Shown one piece after another: positions 39,552 through 50,552 of a stretch of 64,000 nucleotides of DNA; the first letter of the stretch is position 1; each line of letters opens with the position of its first letter. Under the pieces are notes generated by a model. That model did not search any database. It saw only the letters and a list, made by a program, of their open reading frames with translations, and was not told the origin of the DNA. The stretch covers positions 62,001 through 126,000 of the forward strand of contig WRIU01000007.1 of the NCBI GenBank assembly GCA_009782565.1, written 5' to 3'. This stretch comes from Betaproteobacteria bacterium (GTDB taxonomy: Bacteria; Pseudomonadota; Gammaproteobacteria; Burkholderiales; Rhodocyclaceae). Both the position numbers and the translations under genes were made by a program.

Positions 39552-42500
39552 ATGGCGCGCTTTTTCATCGACCGGCCCATCTTCGCCTGGGTGATTGCCA
39601 TCCTCATCATGATGGCGGGGGTTTTGTCCATCTCGAACCTCCCGATCCAGCAATACCCGGACATCGCCCCCCCCACGGTCGTCATCAACGCCACCTATCC
39701 CGGCGCCTCGGCCAAGGCAGTGGAAGAATCCGTCACCCAGATCATCGAACAGAAGATGACCGGCATCGACGGCCTGCTCTACATGAGTTCCACCAGCAAC
39801 TCCTACGGCCAGGCATCCGTCACGCTGACCTTCGATGCCGGCGTGAATCCCGACATCGCCCAGGTGCAAACCCAGAACAAACTGCAACTTGCCTTGCCCC
39901 TGCTGCCGCAGGCCGTGCAGCAGCAAGGTGTGCAGGTTGTCAAGTCGGCGCGCAACTTTTTGATGATTGTCGGCTTTGTATCGAATAAAGAACACTACGA
40001 GAGCGCCGACCTGGCGGATTACCTCGTCGCCAACGTGCAAGACCCGCTGACCCGCGTCACGGGCGTGGGCGAAGTGCAGGTTTTCGGCTCCCAGTACGCG
40101 ATGCGAATCTGGCTCGACCCGGACAAGCTCAATCAATTCCGTCTGACCCCTGCCGATGTACGCAATGCGCTATTGGCACAGAACACCCAGGTTTCCGCTG
40201 GGCAACTCGGCGGTACGCCCGCCTTGCCCGGACAGGGCTTTACCGCAAGCATCACCGCGCAAAGCCGCTTGCAAACGGTCGACGAGTTTGAATCCATCCT
40301 GTTACGCAGCACGCAGGACGGCGGCGAAGTGCGCCTGCGCGACGTGGCCCGCGCCGAAATCGGTCAGGAAAATTACGGTTTCCGCGCCACGAATAACGGC
40401 AAACCTTCCGGGGGTATCGGTATCAAACTCGCCGCCGGAGCCAACGCCCTGAAAACTGCCGACGCGGTCAAGGCCAGGGTCGAGGAACTCAAACCCTACT
40501 TCCCGGAAGGCGTCGAGGCCATCTATCCCTACGACACCACCCCCTTTATCCGCATCTCGATCAATGAGGTGGTCTACACCCTGATCGAAGCCATCTTCCT
40601 CGTTTTCCTGGTGATGTTCCTCTTCCTGGAAAACTTCCGCGCCACCCTGATTCCGACCATCGCCGTACCCGTGGTGCTATTGGGAACCTTCGCGGTCATG
40701 GCCGCCTTCGGGTTCTCCATCAACACGTTGACCATGTTCGGCCTCGTGCTCGCTATCGGCCTGCTCGTCGATGACGCCATCGTCGTCGTCGAGAACGTCG
40801 AGCGGATCATGCACGAAGAAGGACTCCCCCCCAAGGAAGCCACCCGCAAGTCGATGGATCAGATCACCAGTGCCCTGGTTGGCATCGCGATGGTTCTTTC
40901 TGCGGTGTTCATCCCGATGGCTTTCTTCGGCGGTTCCACCGGCGTCATCTACCGGCAATTCTCGATCACCATTGTTTCGGCAATGGCGCTTTCCGTGCTG
41001 GTAGCGATTATTCTGACCCCGGCTTTGTGCGCCAGTATTTTGAAACCGATAGAAAAAGGCCACGAAGCGGGTGAGGATAGCTGGTTCAAAGGCTTCTTCC
41101 ACTGGTTCAACGGCATGTTCGCCCGTGGCACCGAAAACTATGTGCGAACCGTTGGCAGCATCCTGCGGCACAAGGCGATCTTTCTGCTGATATACGGTTT
41201 GATCATTGCCGCGCTTGCTTGGCTCTTCCACCTTCTGCCCACCTCTTTCCTGCCGGAAGAAGACCAGGGGTTGATGCCCTCCATCGTCACGCTGCCCGCC
41301 GGGGCGACCCAGGAACGCACCTTGGCTGTGCTCGAAAAGGTGCGTAAGCACTACCAGGAGCAAGACCCGGAGAAAGAAAAAATCGACACCGTTTTCACCA
41401 TCGCCGGTTTCGGTTTTGGCGGCGTCGGACAAAACATGGGCATGGGTTTCATCCGGCTCAAACACTGGGACGAACGCAAGAAACCCTCGCAGAATGTCTG
41501 GGAGTTCGCAAAGCGGGCCAATATCGCGTTTTCGCAAATCCGCGAGGCGATGGTGTTTGCCATCATCCCCCCCGCCGTGCTGGAATTGGGCACGGCCAAC
41601 GGGTTTGACCTTCAGTTGCAGGATCGCGGCGGGCTTGGGCACGAGGCGCTGGTGGGCGCGCGCAACCAGTTTCTTGGGATGGCCATGCAGGACAAACGCC
41701 TCATGAGCGTGCGCCCCAACGGCATGGAAGACAACCCCGAATTCACGCTCGACATCGACCATGCCAAGGCCGGGGCGCTGGGCGTCACCGTGGCCGACAT
41801 CAACGACACCCTATCTACCGCCTGGGGCGGCGCTTACATCAATGACTTCCTCGACCGTGGCCGCATCAAGAAGGTCTATCTGCAAGCCGACGCCCCCGCC
41901 AGGATGATCCCGGAAGACCTTGAAAAATGGTATGTACGCAACCGCGTGGGCGACATGGTTCCCTTCTCCGCCTTCACCACTACGCGCTGGACTTTCGGCT
42001 CCCCACGGCTGGAACGCTACAACGGCCAACCTTCGCTCCAAATCCAGGGCGCCGCTGCACCGGGGCTTTCCACGGGTGAAGCGATGGCCGCTGTCGAAGA
42101 AATCGCCAGTAAACTCCCCCCAGGCATCGGCTTCTCCTGGACGGGCGTCTCCTTTGAAGAAATTCGTTCAGGCGCGCAAGCACCAATGCTCTACGCCCTC
42201 TCCATACTCGTGGTCTTCCTGTGCCTGGCAGCCCTCTATGAAAGCTGGTCGGTGCCCTTCGCCGTCATCATGATCATTCCGCTGGGCGTTATCGGCGCGT
42301 TGCTGGCTGCCACTGGGCGCGGGCTCTCGAACGACGTTTACTTCCAGGTGGGTCTGCTCGCCACCATCGGCCTGTCCGCGAAAAACGCGATTCTGATCGT
42401 CGAATTCGCCAAAGCCGAACTGGAGTCCGGCAAAAACCTGATTGAAGCCGCCCTGTCGGCTGCGCGGATGCGACTACGCCCCATCCTGATGACCTCGCTT

Positions 42501-42722
42501 GCCTTCGCGCTCGGCGTGTTGCCGCTCGCCAAAGCCACTGGCGCGGGTTCGGGCAGCCAGAACGCCATCGGAACCGGTGTACTGGGCGGAACCATCACCG
42601 CCACTACTTTCGGCATCTTGTTCGTCCCGCTGTTCTACGTCACCATCAAGCTCATCTTCAAAGATAAGTCCGCGAAACAAAATGCCGCGAACTCCTCCCT
42701 TAAAAAAGGTGTTGAATCATGA
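39552..42722 (+). CDS. RND efflux inner-membrane pump (HAE1 family, AcrB type)
   Basis: A 1056-residue proton-driven trimeric pump for hydrophobic compounds. Start [16 protein letters not shown] is classical. The two proton-relay aspartates are in [13 protein letters not shown] near residue 405. Twelve membrane segments and two large periplasmic loops are evident, and length matches AcrB. ATG 39552 was chosen over a longer in-frame start (39336) that would run through the adaptor gene. Its stop overlaps the start of the outer-membrane channel gene (ATGA). Confidence 0.97.
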   Translation: MARFFIDRPIFAWVIAILIMMAGVLSISNLPIQQYPDIAPPTVVINATYPGASAKAVEESVTQIIEQKMTGIDGLLYMSSTSNSYGQASVTLTFDAGVNPDIAQVQTQNKLQLALPLLPQAVQQQGVQVVKSARNFLMIVGFVSNKEHYESADLADYLVANVQDPLTRVTGVGEVQVFGSQYAMRIWLDPDKLNQFRLTPADVRNALLAQNTQVSAGQLGGTPALPGQGFTASITAQSRLQTVDEFESILLRSTQDGGEVRLRDVARAEIGQENYGFRATNNGKPSGGIGIKLAAGANALKTADAVKARVEELKPYFPEGVEAIYPYDTTPFIRISINEVVYTLIEAIFLVFLVMFLFLENFRATLIPTIAVPVVLLGTFAVMAAFGFSINTLTMFGLVLAIGLLVDDAIVVVENVERIMHEEGLPPKEATRKSMDQITSALVGIAMVLSAVFIPMAFFGGSTGVIYRQFSITIVSAMALSVLVAIILTPALCASILKPIEKGHEAGEDSWFKGFFHWFNGMFARGTENYVRTVGSILRHKAIFLLIYGLIIAALAWLFHLLPTSFLPEEDQGLMPSIVTLPAGATQERTLAVLEKVRKHYQEQDPEKEKIDTVFTIAGFGFGGVGQNMGMGFIRLKHWDERKKPSQNVWEFAKRANIAFSQIREAMVFAIIPPAVLELGTANGFDLQLQDRGGLGHEALVGARNQFLGMAMQDKRLMSVRPNGMEDNPEFTLDIDHAKAGALGVTVADINDTLSTAWGGAYINDFLDRGRIKKVYLQADAPARMIPEDLEKWYVRNRVGDMVPFSAFTTTRWTFGSPRLERYNGQPSLQIQGAAAPGLSTGEAMAAVEEIASKLPPGIGFSWTGVSFEEIRSGAQAPMLYALSILVVFLCLAALYESWSVPFAVIMIIPLGVIGALLAATGRGLSNDVYFQVGLLATIGLSAKNAILIVEFAKAELESGKNLIEAALSAARMRLRPILMTSLAFALGVLPLAKATGAGSGSQNAIGTGVLGGTITATTFGILFVPLFYVTIKLIFKDKSAKQNAANSSLKKGVES

Positions 42723-44110
42723 TTTCCCCGCTCCGCGTCCTCACTGCCGCGCTGATGGCCGCCTTTGCCGCCGGGTGTACGCTCGCTCCCCGTTACGAAC
42801 GCCCCGCTCTGCCTGTCCCGTCCGCGTGGGAGGCTTCCGGTAACGAAGCGGCCACGGATACGGTCGCTTCCGATCTGCCTTGGCGCGACTATTTCGCCGA
42901 CACCCGGTTGCGCGCGATCATCGAGCTTGCGCTGACCAACAGCCGCGACTTGAGAATCGCCGCGCTCAACATCGAGCGCGCCCGCGCCATGTACCGCATC
43001 CAGCGCGCCGACCTCGTCCCTTCAGTCGACGCGGCGGGAGGGCAGAACGCCCAGCGCGTGCCGGAAAGCCTCGGAGGGGCTTACATCAACCGCCAGTTCA
43101 GCGCCACCGTTGGCGCTTCCTGGGAACTGGACTTCTTTGGGCGCGTCCGCAGCCTGAACAACCAGGCTGTCGAAGCCTACCTTGCCACCGAAGAAGCCCG
43201 TCGCAGCGCGCAGATCAGCCTTGTCGCCGAAATTGCCAATGCCTGGCTGGCGCTGGCTGCCGACCGCGAATTGCTCGAACTTGCGCGGCGAACCTTCGAC
43301 ACACAGCAGAAATCCGTCGAACTCATCCGCAAGAGTTTCACGGCGGGCGCGGCTTCCGCGCTCGACCTCGCGCAAGCGCGCACCGCAATGGAACGCGCCC
43401 GCGCCGACACCGCCCGCTATACGGCCCAGCTTGCCCGTACCCGCAACGCGCTCGCCCTGCTCGTTGGTACTCCAGTTCCTGAGAGCCTGCAAGCCGAAAC
43501 GTTGGCCGGGGCGCTTTCCACCGTTGCCGATTTGCCCGCCGGTATTCCTTCCGAAGTCCTGACGAGGCGGCCTGACGTTCTTCAGGCGGAGCACATGCTG
43601 CGCGCCGCCAACGCCAACATCGGCGCGGCCAGGGCCGCGTTCTTCCCACGCATCTCCCTGACCGCCGGATTCGGCACGGCCAGCACGACGCTGAATGAAC
43701 TGTTCGATTCAGGTACGCGGCTATGGACTTTCGCGCCCCAGATCACCTTGCCGATCTTCCACGCCGGGGCGCTGCGCGCCAGCCTCGATCGCGCCAAAAT
43801 CGAGCGCGACATCCAGATCGCACAATACGAAAAAACCATCCAGTCCGCCTTTCGCGAAGTGGCCGATGCGCTTGCCGACCGCGCCACCCTTGCCGAACAG
43901 CTCGATGCCCGTAGCGAACTCGTCAACGCCGCCAACGAAAGCTACCGCCTGTCCGAAGCCCGCTATCGTGGTGGCCTCGATAGCCACCTTGTCCTGCTCG
44001 ACGCTCAACGCTCCCAATACGGCGCCGAACAGGAGTTAATCGCCACCCGGCTATCCGAAGCCAGCAACCGGGTCATGCTCTACAAGGTTCTCGGCGGCGG
44101 CTGGAAATAG
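42719..44110 (+). CDS. Outer-membrane efflux channel, NodT/OprM family lipoprotein
   Basis: A 463-residue outer-membrane factor that completes the tripartite pump. A lipobox AAGC ([13 protein letters not shown]) follows the signal peptide. Two OEP repeats with long coiled-coil helices and family blocks such as [17 protein letters not shown] and [15 protein letters not shown] are clear. It overlaps the pump gene by 4 bp, so all three genes form one operon. Confidence 0.95.
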   Translation: MISPLRVLTAALMAAFAAGCTLAPRYERPALPVPSAWEASGNEAATDTVASDLPWRDYFADTRLRAIIELALTNSRDLRIAALNIERARAMYRIQRADLVPSVDAAGGQNAQRVPESLGGAYINRQFSATVGASWELDFFGRVRSLNNQAVEAYLATEEARRSAQISLVAEIANAWLALAADRELLELARRTFDTQQKSVELIRKSFTAGAASALDLAQARTAMERARADTARYTAQLARTRNALALLVGTPVPESLQAETLAGALSTVADLPAGIPSEVLTRRPDVLQAEHMLRAANANIGAARAAFFPRISLTAGFGTASTTLNELFDSGTRLWTFAPQITLPIFHAGALRASLDRAKIERDIQIAQYEKTIQSAFREVADALADRATLAEQLDARSELVNAANESYRLSEARYRGGLDSHLVLLDAQRSQYGAEQELIATRLSEASNRVMLYKVLGGGWK

Positions 44111-44151
44111 CGAAAAACGGCAAACTTCCCTCTTCTACCCCCTCGGAGCAT

Positions 44152-44171
44152 CCTCCCCGCAAGCGGGGAGG
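44152..44171. terminator. Hairpin after the RND operon
   Basis: CCTCCCCGC and GCGGGGAGG form a perfect 9-bp stem around AA, 40 bp after the operon. No T-run is present. The palindrome belongs to the same CTCCCC-type family as those at 15162 and inside thiC. Confidence 0.5.
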
Positions 44172-44286
44172 GAGAAGAATGTATCGAGAACGCTTCAATC
44201 TACAAAAGTACATATCGCAAGAACGTGTACTTTGCGGTATGGTTACGGGCTTCTGATCGGAGAAGCCGAACGAGGGACGCACAACA

Positions 44287-44718
44287 ATGAGTACAGGCAT
44301 TACATCCTATGATTTGTTAACCGAAGAAGAAATTCTGGCTGCGCCGGAGTCCGACTACATGTCGCCGCAGCAATTGGACTTTTTCCGTCAGCGTTTACAG
44401 GAAGAAAAAAGGCTGCTCCTCAACAACGCGCAAGAAACCACCACCCACTTACAGGACAACGAATCCACCCCCGACCCTTCCGACCGAGCCAGCGTGGAAG
44501 AAGAGCACACTCTGGAACTGCGGGTACGCGACCGCGAACGCAAGATGCTGAAAAAAATCGAGGAGGCCATTTCGCGCATCGGCTCAGGCAACTACGGTTA
44601 TTGCGAAGAAACGGGAGAACCCATCGGCATTGCCCGCCTGCTCGCCCGCCCCACCGCCACCCTGTCAATCGAAGCGCAGGAGCGCCGCGAAAAACTCAAG
44701 AAAATGCACGGCGGCTAA
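44287..44718 (+). CDS. dksA: RNA polymerase-binding transcription factor DksA
   Basis: A 143-residue partner of ppGpp that tunes RNA polymerase. The coiled-coil with the acidic tip is in the N-terminal half. The zinc-finger region reads [12 protein letters not shown] ... [10 protein letters not shown], so only one of four canonical cysteines remains, as is common in betaproteobacterial DksA. Family length is normal. A purine-rich GAGGGAC sits before the ATG. yidD follows 4 bp after the stop. Confidence 0.95.
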   Translation: MSTGITSYDLLTEEEILAAPESDYMSPQQLDFFRQRLQEEKRLLLNNAQETTTHLQDNESTPDPSDRASVEEEHTLELRVRDRERKMLKKIEEAISRIGSGNYGYCEETGEPIGIARLLARPTATLSIEAQERREKLKKMHGG

Positions 44719-44722
44719 CGCG

Positions 44723-44962
44723 GTGGGCCGTCTGTTCCAAGGCCTTCTCCGTTTCCTGATTCGCGGCTACCAGTTAGGCATCAGTCCGCTGCTGGGGCCG
44801 CGTTGCCGTTTTTATCCAAGCTGTTCCGAATACGCGCTCGAAGCCCTTGCCGTACATGGTCTTTTCAAGGGATGTTGGCTGGCGTTCACGCGCGTCCTGC
44901 GCTGCCACCCCTGGCATCCCGGCGGGCTCGATCCCGTGCCGCCACGCCCTCAGAACGAATAA
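44723..44962 (+). CDS. yidD: Membrane protein insertion efficiency factor YidD
   Basis: A 79-residue peripheral membrane protein that helps YidC insert proteins. The motif [19 protein letters not shown], with RCRFxPSCS, and the [13 protein letters not shown] tail are diagnostic. GTG 44723 was chosen because it gives the normal N-terminus; the frame is open upstream inside dksA, but that part is a shadow. It is close-packed behind dksA. Confidence 0.92.
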   Translation: MGRLFQGLLRFLIRGYQLGISPLLGPRCRFYPSCSEYALEALAVHGLFKGCWLAFTRVLRCHPWHPGGLDPVPPRPQNE

Positions 44963-44993
44963 AGATGAAGCGAGACGAGATGAAACGTATCCC

Positions 44994-45078
44994 TGGTGCC
45001 CCGGATAGGACTCGAACCTACAAGCCTTGCGGCACTTGATCCTAAGTCAAGCGTGTCTACCAATTTCACCACCGGGGC
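44994..45078 (-). tRNA. tRNA-Leu(TAG)
   Basis: An 85-nt tRNA gene with encoded CCA, a long variable arm as in leucine tRNAs, acceptor stem GCCCCGG/CCGGGGC, and anticodon TAG in the loop CTTAGGA. It lies between yidD and hpnC on the opposite strand. Confidence 0.95.
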
Positions 45079-45212
45079 AAGGTGTGCGGATTCTATCCGT
45101 TTGGAGGCTTCTCCTCCAGCGGGAAGCAAAGTGATTTTCCGGATAGGGCTTCCAATGCCGAATGATTCGTTATACTGCACCCTGGTCTTGCCCGAATTCT
45201 ATCCGTTCAGCC

Positions 45213-46049
45213 ATGCCCATCAATCATTACGAAAACTTCCCGGTCGCTTCACTGCTCCTGCCCGCCAATCTGCGCGAGCCGGTCGAAGCCATCTATGCGT
45301 TCGCCCGCAGCGCTGACGACATTGCCGATGAAGGCGACACCCCGCCCGAAAAGCGCCTGGAACAACTCGACACGTACCGCAAAGCGCTTGATGCCATCGA
45401 AAGCGGCGGGCTGGCCGGGATGTGCGGGCAGCCTCCGCTTTTCGCCCGCCTCGCCCGAACGATCCTCAACAATCACTTGCCCCTGAAGCCCTTTTACGAC
45501 TTGCTCGACGCTTTCAAACAGGACGTCAAAAAGAAACGTTACGAAGACTTCAACGATTTGGCCGATTACTGTCGCCGCTCGGCCAACCCCATCGGGCGTC
45601 TATTGCTCGTGCTCTACAGCGCGGACACGGTTGAAAACCTCCCGCTCGCCGACTGCATCTGCACCGGCCTGCAACTGGTCAACTTCTGGCAGGACGTCGC
45701 GCATGACTGGAAAAAAGGCCGTGTCTATCTGCCCCTGCAAGACCTTGCCCGTTTTCAAGTGACCGAAGAAGACATCGCCGCCTCCCGTTGCGACGAACGC
45801 TGGCAAGCCCTACTTGCCTTTGAGGTAGCGCGCACAAAAGCCATGCTGAACACGGGCGCACCACTCGCCCGCCGATTGAGCGGGCGCATCGGATGGGAAT
45901 TGCGCCTGATCGTGGCTGGCGGCCTGTACATCCTCGACCGCATCGAAGCGGTCGGCTATGACGTTTTCGCGCGCAGCCCCCGCGTCGACTCCGTCGGCAA
46001 GCTGGCCGTCGCATGGCGTGCCTTGAATTACCCGCGCCCAAGCGCATGA
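45213..46049 (+). CDS. hpnC: Hydroxysqualene synthase HpnC
   Basis: A 278-residue enzyme of the trans-isoprenyl diphosphate synthase fold. In the HpnCDE route it converts presqualene diphosphate to hydroxysqualene. Aspartate-rich motifs FARSADDIADEGD and LQLVNFWQDVAHD are present. ATG 45213 (MPINHYENFPVASLLL) is the family start. The stop overlaps the hpnD start by 4 bp. Confidence 0.93.
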   Translation: MPINHYENFPVASLLLPANLREPVEAIYAFARSADDIADEGDTPPEKRLEQLDTYRKALDAIESGGLAGMCGQPPLFARLARTILNNHLPLKPFYDLLDAFKQDVKKKRYEDFNDLADYCRRSANPIGRLLLVLYSADTVENLPLADCICTGLQLVNFWQDVAHDWKKGRVYLPLQDLARFQVTEEDIAASRCDERWQALLAFEVARTKAMLNTGAPLARRLSGRIGWELRLIVAGGLYILDRIEAVGYDVFARSPRVDSVGKLAVAWRALNYPRPSA

Positions 46050-46879
46050 CCCCGCATCAGTACTGCCAGAACAAGGCCACCGCCAGCGGATCGAGTTTTT
46101 ATTACAGCTTCATGTTCCTCGATCTGGCGCGGCGGCAGGCCATTACCGCGCTGTATGCCTTTTGCCGCGAAGTCGACGACGTGGTCGACGAATGTCGCGA
46201 CCCTGCGCTGGCTCGCGCCAAGCTCGATTGGTGGCGGCAGGAAATCGATCGCGTTTTTGACGCAACCCCCACCCACCCCGTCGGGTTCGCCTTGCAAGAA
46301 ATTTGCGGCCCCTTTGGACTCGCGCAAGAGCGCCTATCCGAGATCATCGACGGCATGGAAATGGACTTGCAGAACAGGCGTTACGCCGACTTCCCCGCCC
46401 TGCAAAATTATTGTTACCACGTCGCCGGTGTCGTGGGCCTGCTCTCCGCCACCATTTTCGGGGTTAGCGACTCCAAAACGCTCGACTACGCCCACGATCT
46501 CGGCATCGCTTTCCAACTCACCAACATCATCCGCGATGTCGGCGAAGATGCCCGCCGTGGCCGCATTTACCTGCCCATCGACGAATTGGAACGCTTCAAC
46601 GTATCCGAGGCCGACATTCTCGCCGCCCGCGCCAGCGACGACTTCCGGAACCTGATGGCTTTCCAGGCGGAACGCGCTGAAGCGTACTATGGACAGGCGC
46701 TGACAAAACTGCCCGCCGCCGACCGCAAGAACCAGCGCCCCGGCCTGGTCATGGCGGCAATCTATCGCGCCCTGCTGCGTGAAATCGTGCGTGACGGCTT
46801 TTCCGTACTCGACCGCCGCACCTCCCTCACGCCATTGCGAAAAGCCTGGCTTGCCGGCCTGACTTGGCTGAAAGGGTAA
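46046..46879 (+). CDS. hpnD: Presqualene diphosphate synthase HpnD
   Basis: A 277-residue enzyme that condenses two farnesyl diphosphates to presqualene diphosphate. Motifs SSFYYSFMFL, YAFCREVDDVVDE and LTNIIRDVGEDARRGRIYLP are conserved. ATG 46046 overlaps the hpnC stop, so the two are translationally coupled. hpnE starts 4 bp after its stop. Confidence 0.94.
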   Translation: MTPHQYCQNKATASGSSFYYSFMFLDLARRQAITALYAFCREVDDVVDECRDPALARAKLDWWRQEIDRVFDATPTHPVGFALQEICGPFGLAQERLSEIIDGMEMDLQNRRYADFPALQNYCYHVAGVVGLLSATIFGVSDSKTLDYAHDLGIAFQLTNIIRDVGEDARRGRIYLPIDELERFNVSEADILAARASDDFRNLMAFQAERAEAYYGQALTKLPAADRKNQRPGLVMAAIYRALLREIVRDGFSVLDRRTSLTPLRKAWLAGLTWLKG

Positions 46880-46883
46880 AATC

Positions 46884-48200
46884 GTGACGGCAGTCGCCAT
46901 CATCGGCGCGGGTTATGCAGGGCTTGCGTGCGCGGTAGAACTGGCTCGCCAGGATGTGGAAGTCACCGTATTTGAGCGCTCCAGAACGCTAGGTGGTCGG
47001 GCGCGGATCATCAGAAAGGACGGTTGGACAGTCGACAACGGCCAGCACTTGATGATCGGGGCTTACGCCGAACTGACCCGCCTGTTGCGCCTCACCGGCG
47101 TATCGCCGCGCCAGATCAAACATTTTCCGCTCACGCTGCACATTCCGGGGCAACTTCATCTGCAAGCCGCCGCCCTACCCGCCCCCTTGCACCTGTTCAC
47201 GGGGCTCATCTGCGCGCGGGGCTTGAGTTGGCGCGAACGGTTCGCCATTTGCGCGTTGTTGCGCCATCTCAAGCGCAGGCGTTTCCAACTCCCCGCAGAG
47301 ATGACCGTTACCGAATTACTCACCGGCTGCCACCAGCCCCCCCGGCTGCGTAACCTGCTCTGGGAACCGCTCTGTCTGGCCGCGCTCAACACCCACGCCC
47401 ATGAAGCCTCGGCTCAAATCTTCGCCAACGTCCTGCGCGACACGCTGGCCGCCACTTCGGCCTCCGCCAGCGAATTGCTGATTCCCCGCGTCGATCTCTC
47501 CGAACTCTTTCCCGTCCCGGCGGCAAGATACCTCGCCACCCGGAACGGGAACATTCTCACCGGCAACGCCATTACCGCAATCACTCCGGACAACGCAGGG
47601 TTTCGCCTCGTCGGCGCGCCGGGACATCGCATCTGGCCGCAAGTCGTCATTGCCACCGCGCCGCATCACGCCGTCCCCCTGCTCGACTCCACCGGAGCCT
47701 GTCCTCAACTCTCGGCTCAAATCGCCGCCCTGCCCTCCGAACCAATCACTACGATCTACCTCGCCTTCGGCTCCGGAGTCGCTTTGCCCGCGCCAATGAT
47801 CGGCCTAGCCGAAAAACCCGCGCAATGGGCTTTCGACCGAGGCCAATGCGGGGAGCCGGAGGGCCTGATTGCCGCAGTCATCAGCGCACCCCGCCTTGAG
47901 CCGAAAGACCGCGACGCCCTGATTCCCACCGTCATCAATCAACTCGAAAGCGCGCTTGGCCGCAAACTGCCCGAGCCCCAATGGACGCGCGTCATCACCG
48001 AAAAACGTGCAACCATCGCCTGCCGTCCCGGCCTTGCCCGCCCCAACATCGCCACGCCGCTACCCGGCCTTTGGCTGGCTGGCGATTACATCGAGAGCGA
48101 ATACCCGGCCACGCTGGAATCCGCCGTGCGTGCGGGCGTCCGGTGCGCGCGGGAGATCATGGGCGGGAAACCGCATCGAGAAGTCTCAGAAACCTCCTGA
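46884..48200 (+). CDS. hpnE: Hydroxysqualene dehydroxylase HpnE
   Basis: A 438-residue FAD-dependent amine-oxidase-fold enzyme that reduces hydroxysqualene to squalene. The dinucleotide motif is GAGYAGLACAVELA near the N-terminus, and GLWLAGDYIESEYPATLESAVRAG (positions ~390-415, given by location) closes the FAD site. It starts at GTG 46884. No squalene-hopene cyclase follows in the window; the downstream DNA is an accessory cassette. Confidence 0.92.
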   Translation: MTAVAIIGAGYAGLACAVELARQDVEVTVFERSRTLGGRARIIRKDGWTVDNGQHLMIGAYAELTRLLRLTGVSPRQIKHFPLTLHIPGQLHLQAAALPAPLHLFTGLICARGLSWRERFAICALLRHLKRRRFQLPAEMTVTELLTGCHQPPRLRNLLWEPLCLAALNTHAHEASAQIFANVLRDTLAATSASASELLIPRVDLSELFPVPAARYLATRNGNILTGNAITAITPDNAGFRLVGAPGHRIWPQVVIATAPHHAVPLLDSTGACPQLSAQIAALPSEPITTIYLAFGSGVALPAPMIGLAEKPAQWAFDRGQCGEPEGLIAAVISAPRLEPKDRDALIPTVINQLESALGRKLPEPQWTRVITEKRATIACRPGLARPNIATPLPGLWLAGDYIESEYPATLESAVRAGVRCAREIMGGKPHREVSETS

Positions 48201-48391
48201 AGCGCCACTATCTCGCGTTGGTTTCACCACTACAAGCAGGCCGGAGCAGGGAACGCCTCTTGTGTACGCTCTAGCTTTTCCCTCAAATACGTCCAATTCT
48301 GTCGCATACACGCTCTATAGTAAAAATAGGTTCGATGAAGCAGGGGTTTCCTTCTTCCCCCTTCCGCCAACGACAAGCCAGGAGCGCAGAC

Positions 48392-50425
48392 ATGATGGAC
48401 GAAAAAGAAAAACAGGTTGTTTTTTACTACCTCAACAATTTGGTGCAAAAGTCGTTCTCGAAAAGGAAAGAGGGCGACATTCTCTCGTGGGTTGAAAATA
48501 ACTCCGAGGATTTATTCGGCATAGAACTTGAGTGCAAATGGGACAAACATGGGCGCAAAAAATATCGCCTCTCCCTCAACCACGAGGATTTTGCAGAATG
48601 TGACGAAGAGCAGATGTTCGCCCGCGACATGGGGACAATCCGTGCCATTCTTTCCGGGCATAAAATAAAGAACATTGCCGCAAAAGCTTATGATAAGGGC
48701 ATTGACACGATATTCGATGTATTCGAGATTGCTTCCGATTATCAAGCAATTTTGCGGTATATGATTTACTGCGAAAAACTGCCGATGATGAACGATTTCA
48801 CTTCCAATATCACAAGTTGGCACAACAGTAGATTGGAATATCGCTTCTACGCTGCAATCGCAGACGTGGCGCACCACATTATCGAAAAATGTTTTTCTTT
48901 TGACAGCCCACTTGTGCTGAAAGGCATTATTGAAAAAGATAGCGACGGGGATATAAAACTTTCCGATTCGTTCCGCAGATTGCTTCATTCCAAACATAAC
49001 ACCAAGGCCGAAATAAGAAGGGCTATGCTTGGGGAAACCGCGAGCGCTACGCTAACCCGTAATAATTTCAAATATATCGAAGATGAATATGATTACATCC
49101 GAGCAATCCTAAGCAATGCAGTCAAGGAGCAAAAGGCCGGCATGAATATTCTGATTTATGGCATTCCCGGCACAGGTAAAACCGAGCTATGCAAGACCAT
49201 TGCGAAGGATATTGAATCAAGTCTTTATATGGTTTCGGAAACAGCAGAAAATGATAGGGGTAATCGTATTTTCGATTTAACGCTTGCTCAAACTCTGCTT
49301 GCGGATGACAAGAACGCTGTGATATTGCTTGATGAGGCGGAGGATGTTTTCTACGCCTCTCCATTTGCCCAGAAAAAGGACTCCAAGCTCTTTTTCAACC
49401 GCATGTTGGAAAAAAACAAAACCCCTGTGATATGGATTTCAAACGATATAAGGGGCATGGACGCAGCCTATATCCGCAGGTTCAAGTATGCGCTTGAGGT
49501 CAGAAAGCCCGACCAAGCCGCCACGCTGGAGATTTGGAAAAACATCTGTGCCAAACACAATGTTGAACTCCCAGCCGACATGATTGCCGAATATGCGAAA
49601 AAATACGACATCGCGCCTTCATTCATTGATACGGCGATCTGCGCTGTAAATTTCGCAAAATCTACGGATGCGATTGAGCGGACAATAGACAGCTTGCAAA
49701 AAGCGACTTTCGGATTCGTCCCAAGAAAGAAGGACACTGAGGAAGTAAATTTTGTACCCGAACTCCTGAACACGGATACGGACTTGAGCGACCTTGCCTA
49801 CAGAGTCGTCAAGAAAGGCAGTCTCAAGTTTTCGCTTTGCCTTTATGGCGCGCCGGGTACGGGAAAATCAGCCTTTGCCCGCCACCTCGCAGAAAAAATG
49901 GGTTTGAAAGTCATCCAAAAGCGGGCAAGCGACCTCTTGAGCATGTGGGTTGGCGAAACGGAAAAGAACATTGCACAGGCTTTCAATGAAGCCTATGCAA
50001 CAAAATCGCTCCTGGTGTTCGACGAGGCCGATTCGTTCCTCTGCGACCGGAAAGGGGCAGCACATAGCTGGGAAGTGTCGCAGGTCAACGAAATGCTGAC
50101 ATGGATGGAAAGCCACCCGTACCCGTTCATTTGCACGACCAACCTCATGCAGAATCTGGACGAGGCGAGCTTGCGGCGGTTCAAGTTCAAGGTCAAATAC
50201 GACTTCCTGAAACCGGAACAGGTCAGCCTTGCGTTCAAGCACTTCTTTGGGGACGAGGCTGAGGTTTTACTCTCACACCTCACGCATCTGACGCCGGGGG
50301 ATTTCGCGGTCGTCAAGAGCAAGCAGGACATCCTCGACACCATCGACCAGTCCGAGCTTGTCCATATGCTTGAGTTGGAACAGGCCGCAAAGGGTATCAG
50401 GACGACAAGACTGGGGTTTGTGTGA
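48392..50425 (+). CDS. Tandem AAA+ ATPase of the candidate defence cassette
   Basis: A 677-residue cytoplasmic protein with two AAA+ modules. The first has Walker A GIPGTGKT at 257-264 and Walker B DEAED at 314-318; the second has GAPGTGKS at 486-493 and DEAD at 544-547. The N-terminal ~245 residues show no domain I recognise and may sense or bind a target. ATG 48392 has AGGAG seven bases upstream; an earlier ATG at 48335 lacks one. It leads a three-gene cassette with a DUF262 nuclease and a WYL regulator, 191 bp after hpnE. Codon use is more AT-rich than in the core genes around it. Confidence 0.85.
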   Translation: MMDEKEKQVVFYYLNNLVQKSFSKRKEGDILSWVENNSEDLFGIELECKWDKHGRKKYRLSLNHEDFAECDEEQMFARDMGTIRAILSGHKIKNIAAKAYDKGIDTIFDVFEIASDYQAILRYMIYCEKLPMMNDFTSNITSWHNSRLEYRFYAAIADVAHHIIEKCFSFDSPLVLKGIIEKDSDGDIKLSDSFRRLLHSKHNTKAEIRRAMLGETASATLTRNNFKYIEDEYDYIRAILSNAVKEQKAGMNILIYGIPGTGKTELCKTIAKDIESSLYMVSETAENDRGNRIFDLTLAQTLLADDKNAVILLDEAEDVFYASPFAQKKDSKLFFNRMLEKNKTPVIWISNDIRGMDAAYIRRFKYALEVRKPDQAATLEIWKNICAKHNVELPADMIAEYAKKYDIAPSFIDTAICAVNFAKSTDAIERTIDSLQKATFGFVPRKKDTEEVNFVPELLNTDTDLSDLAYRVVKKGSLKFSLCLYGAPGTGKSAFARHLAEKMGLKVIQKRASDLLSMWVGETEKNIAQAFNEAYATKSLLVFDEADSFLCDRKGAAHSWEVSQVNEMLTWMESHPYPFICTTNLMQNLDEASLRRFKFKVKYDFLKPEQVSLAFKHFFGDEAEVLLSHLTHLTPGDFAVVKSKQDILDTIDQSELVHMLELEQAAKGIRTTRLGFV

Positions 50426-50552
50426 TTTTCGTCCAGAATTGACGAATCCCTCTTGACAGTACAAATCACTAAGAGCAGAGTTCTTGGAATATCCGTTTAG
50501 GGTATAAAACTGTTTCTAAGGCTTGCCGTAAAAACTAGGGAAGAAGACAAAC

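Noticed and set aside
40677-41762. A 361-codon frame antisense to the RND pump gene
   Set aside because: The opposite strand encodes a clear AcrB-type pump; the antisense translation is His/Gly-rich noise.
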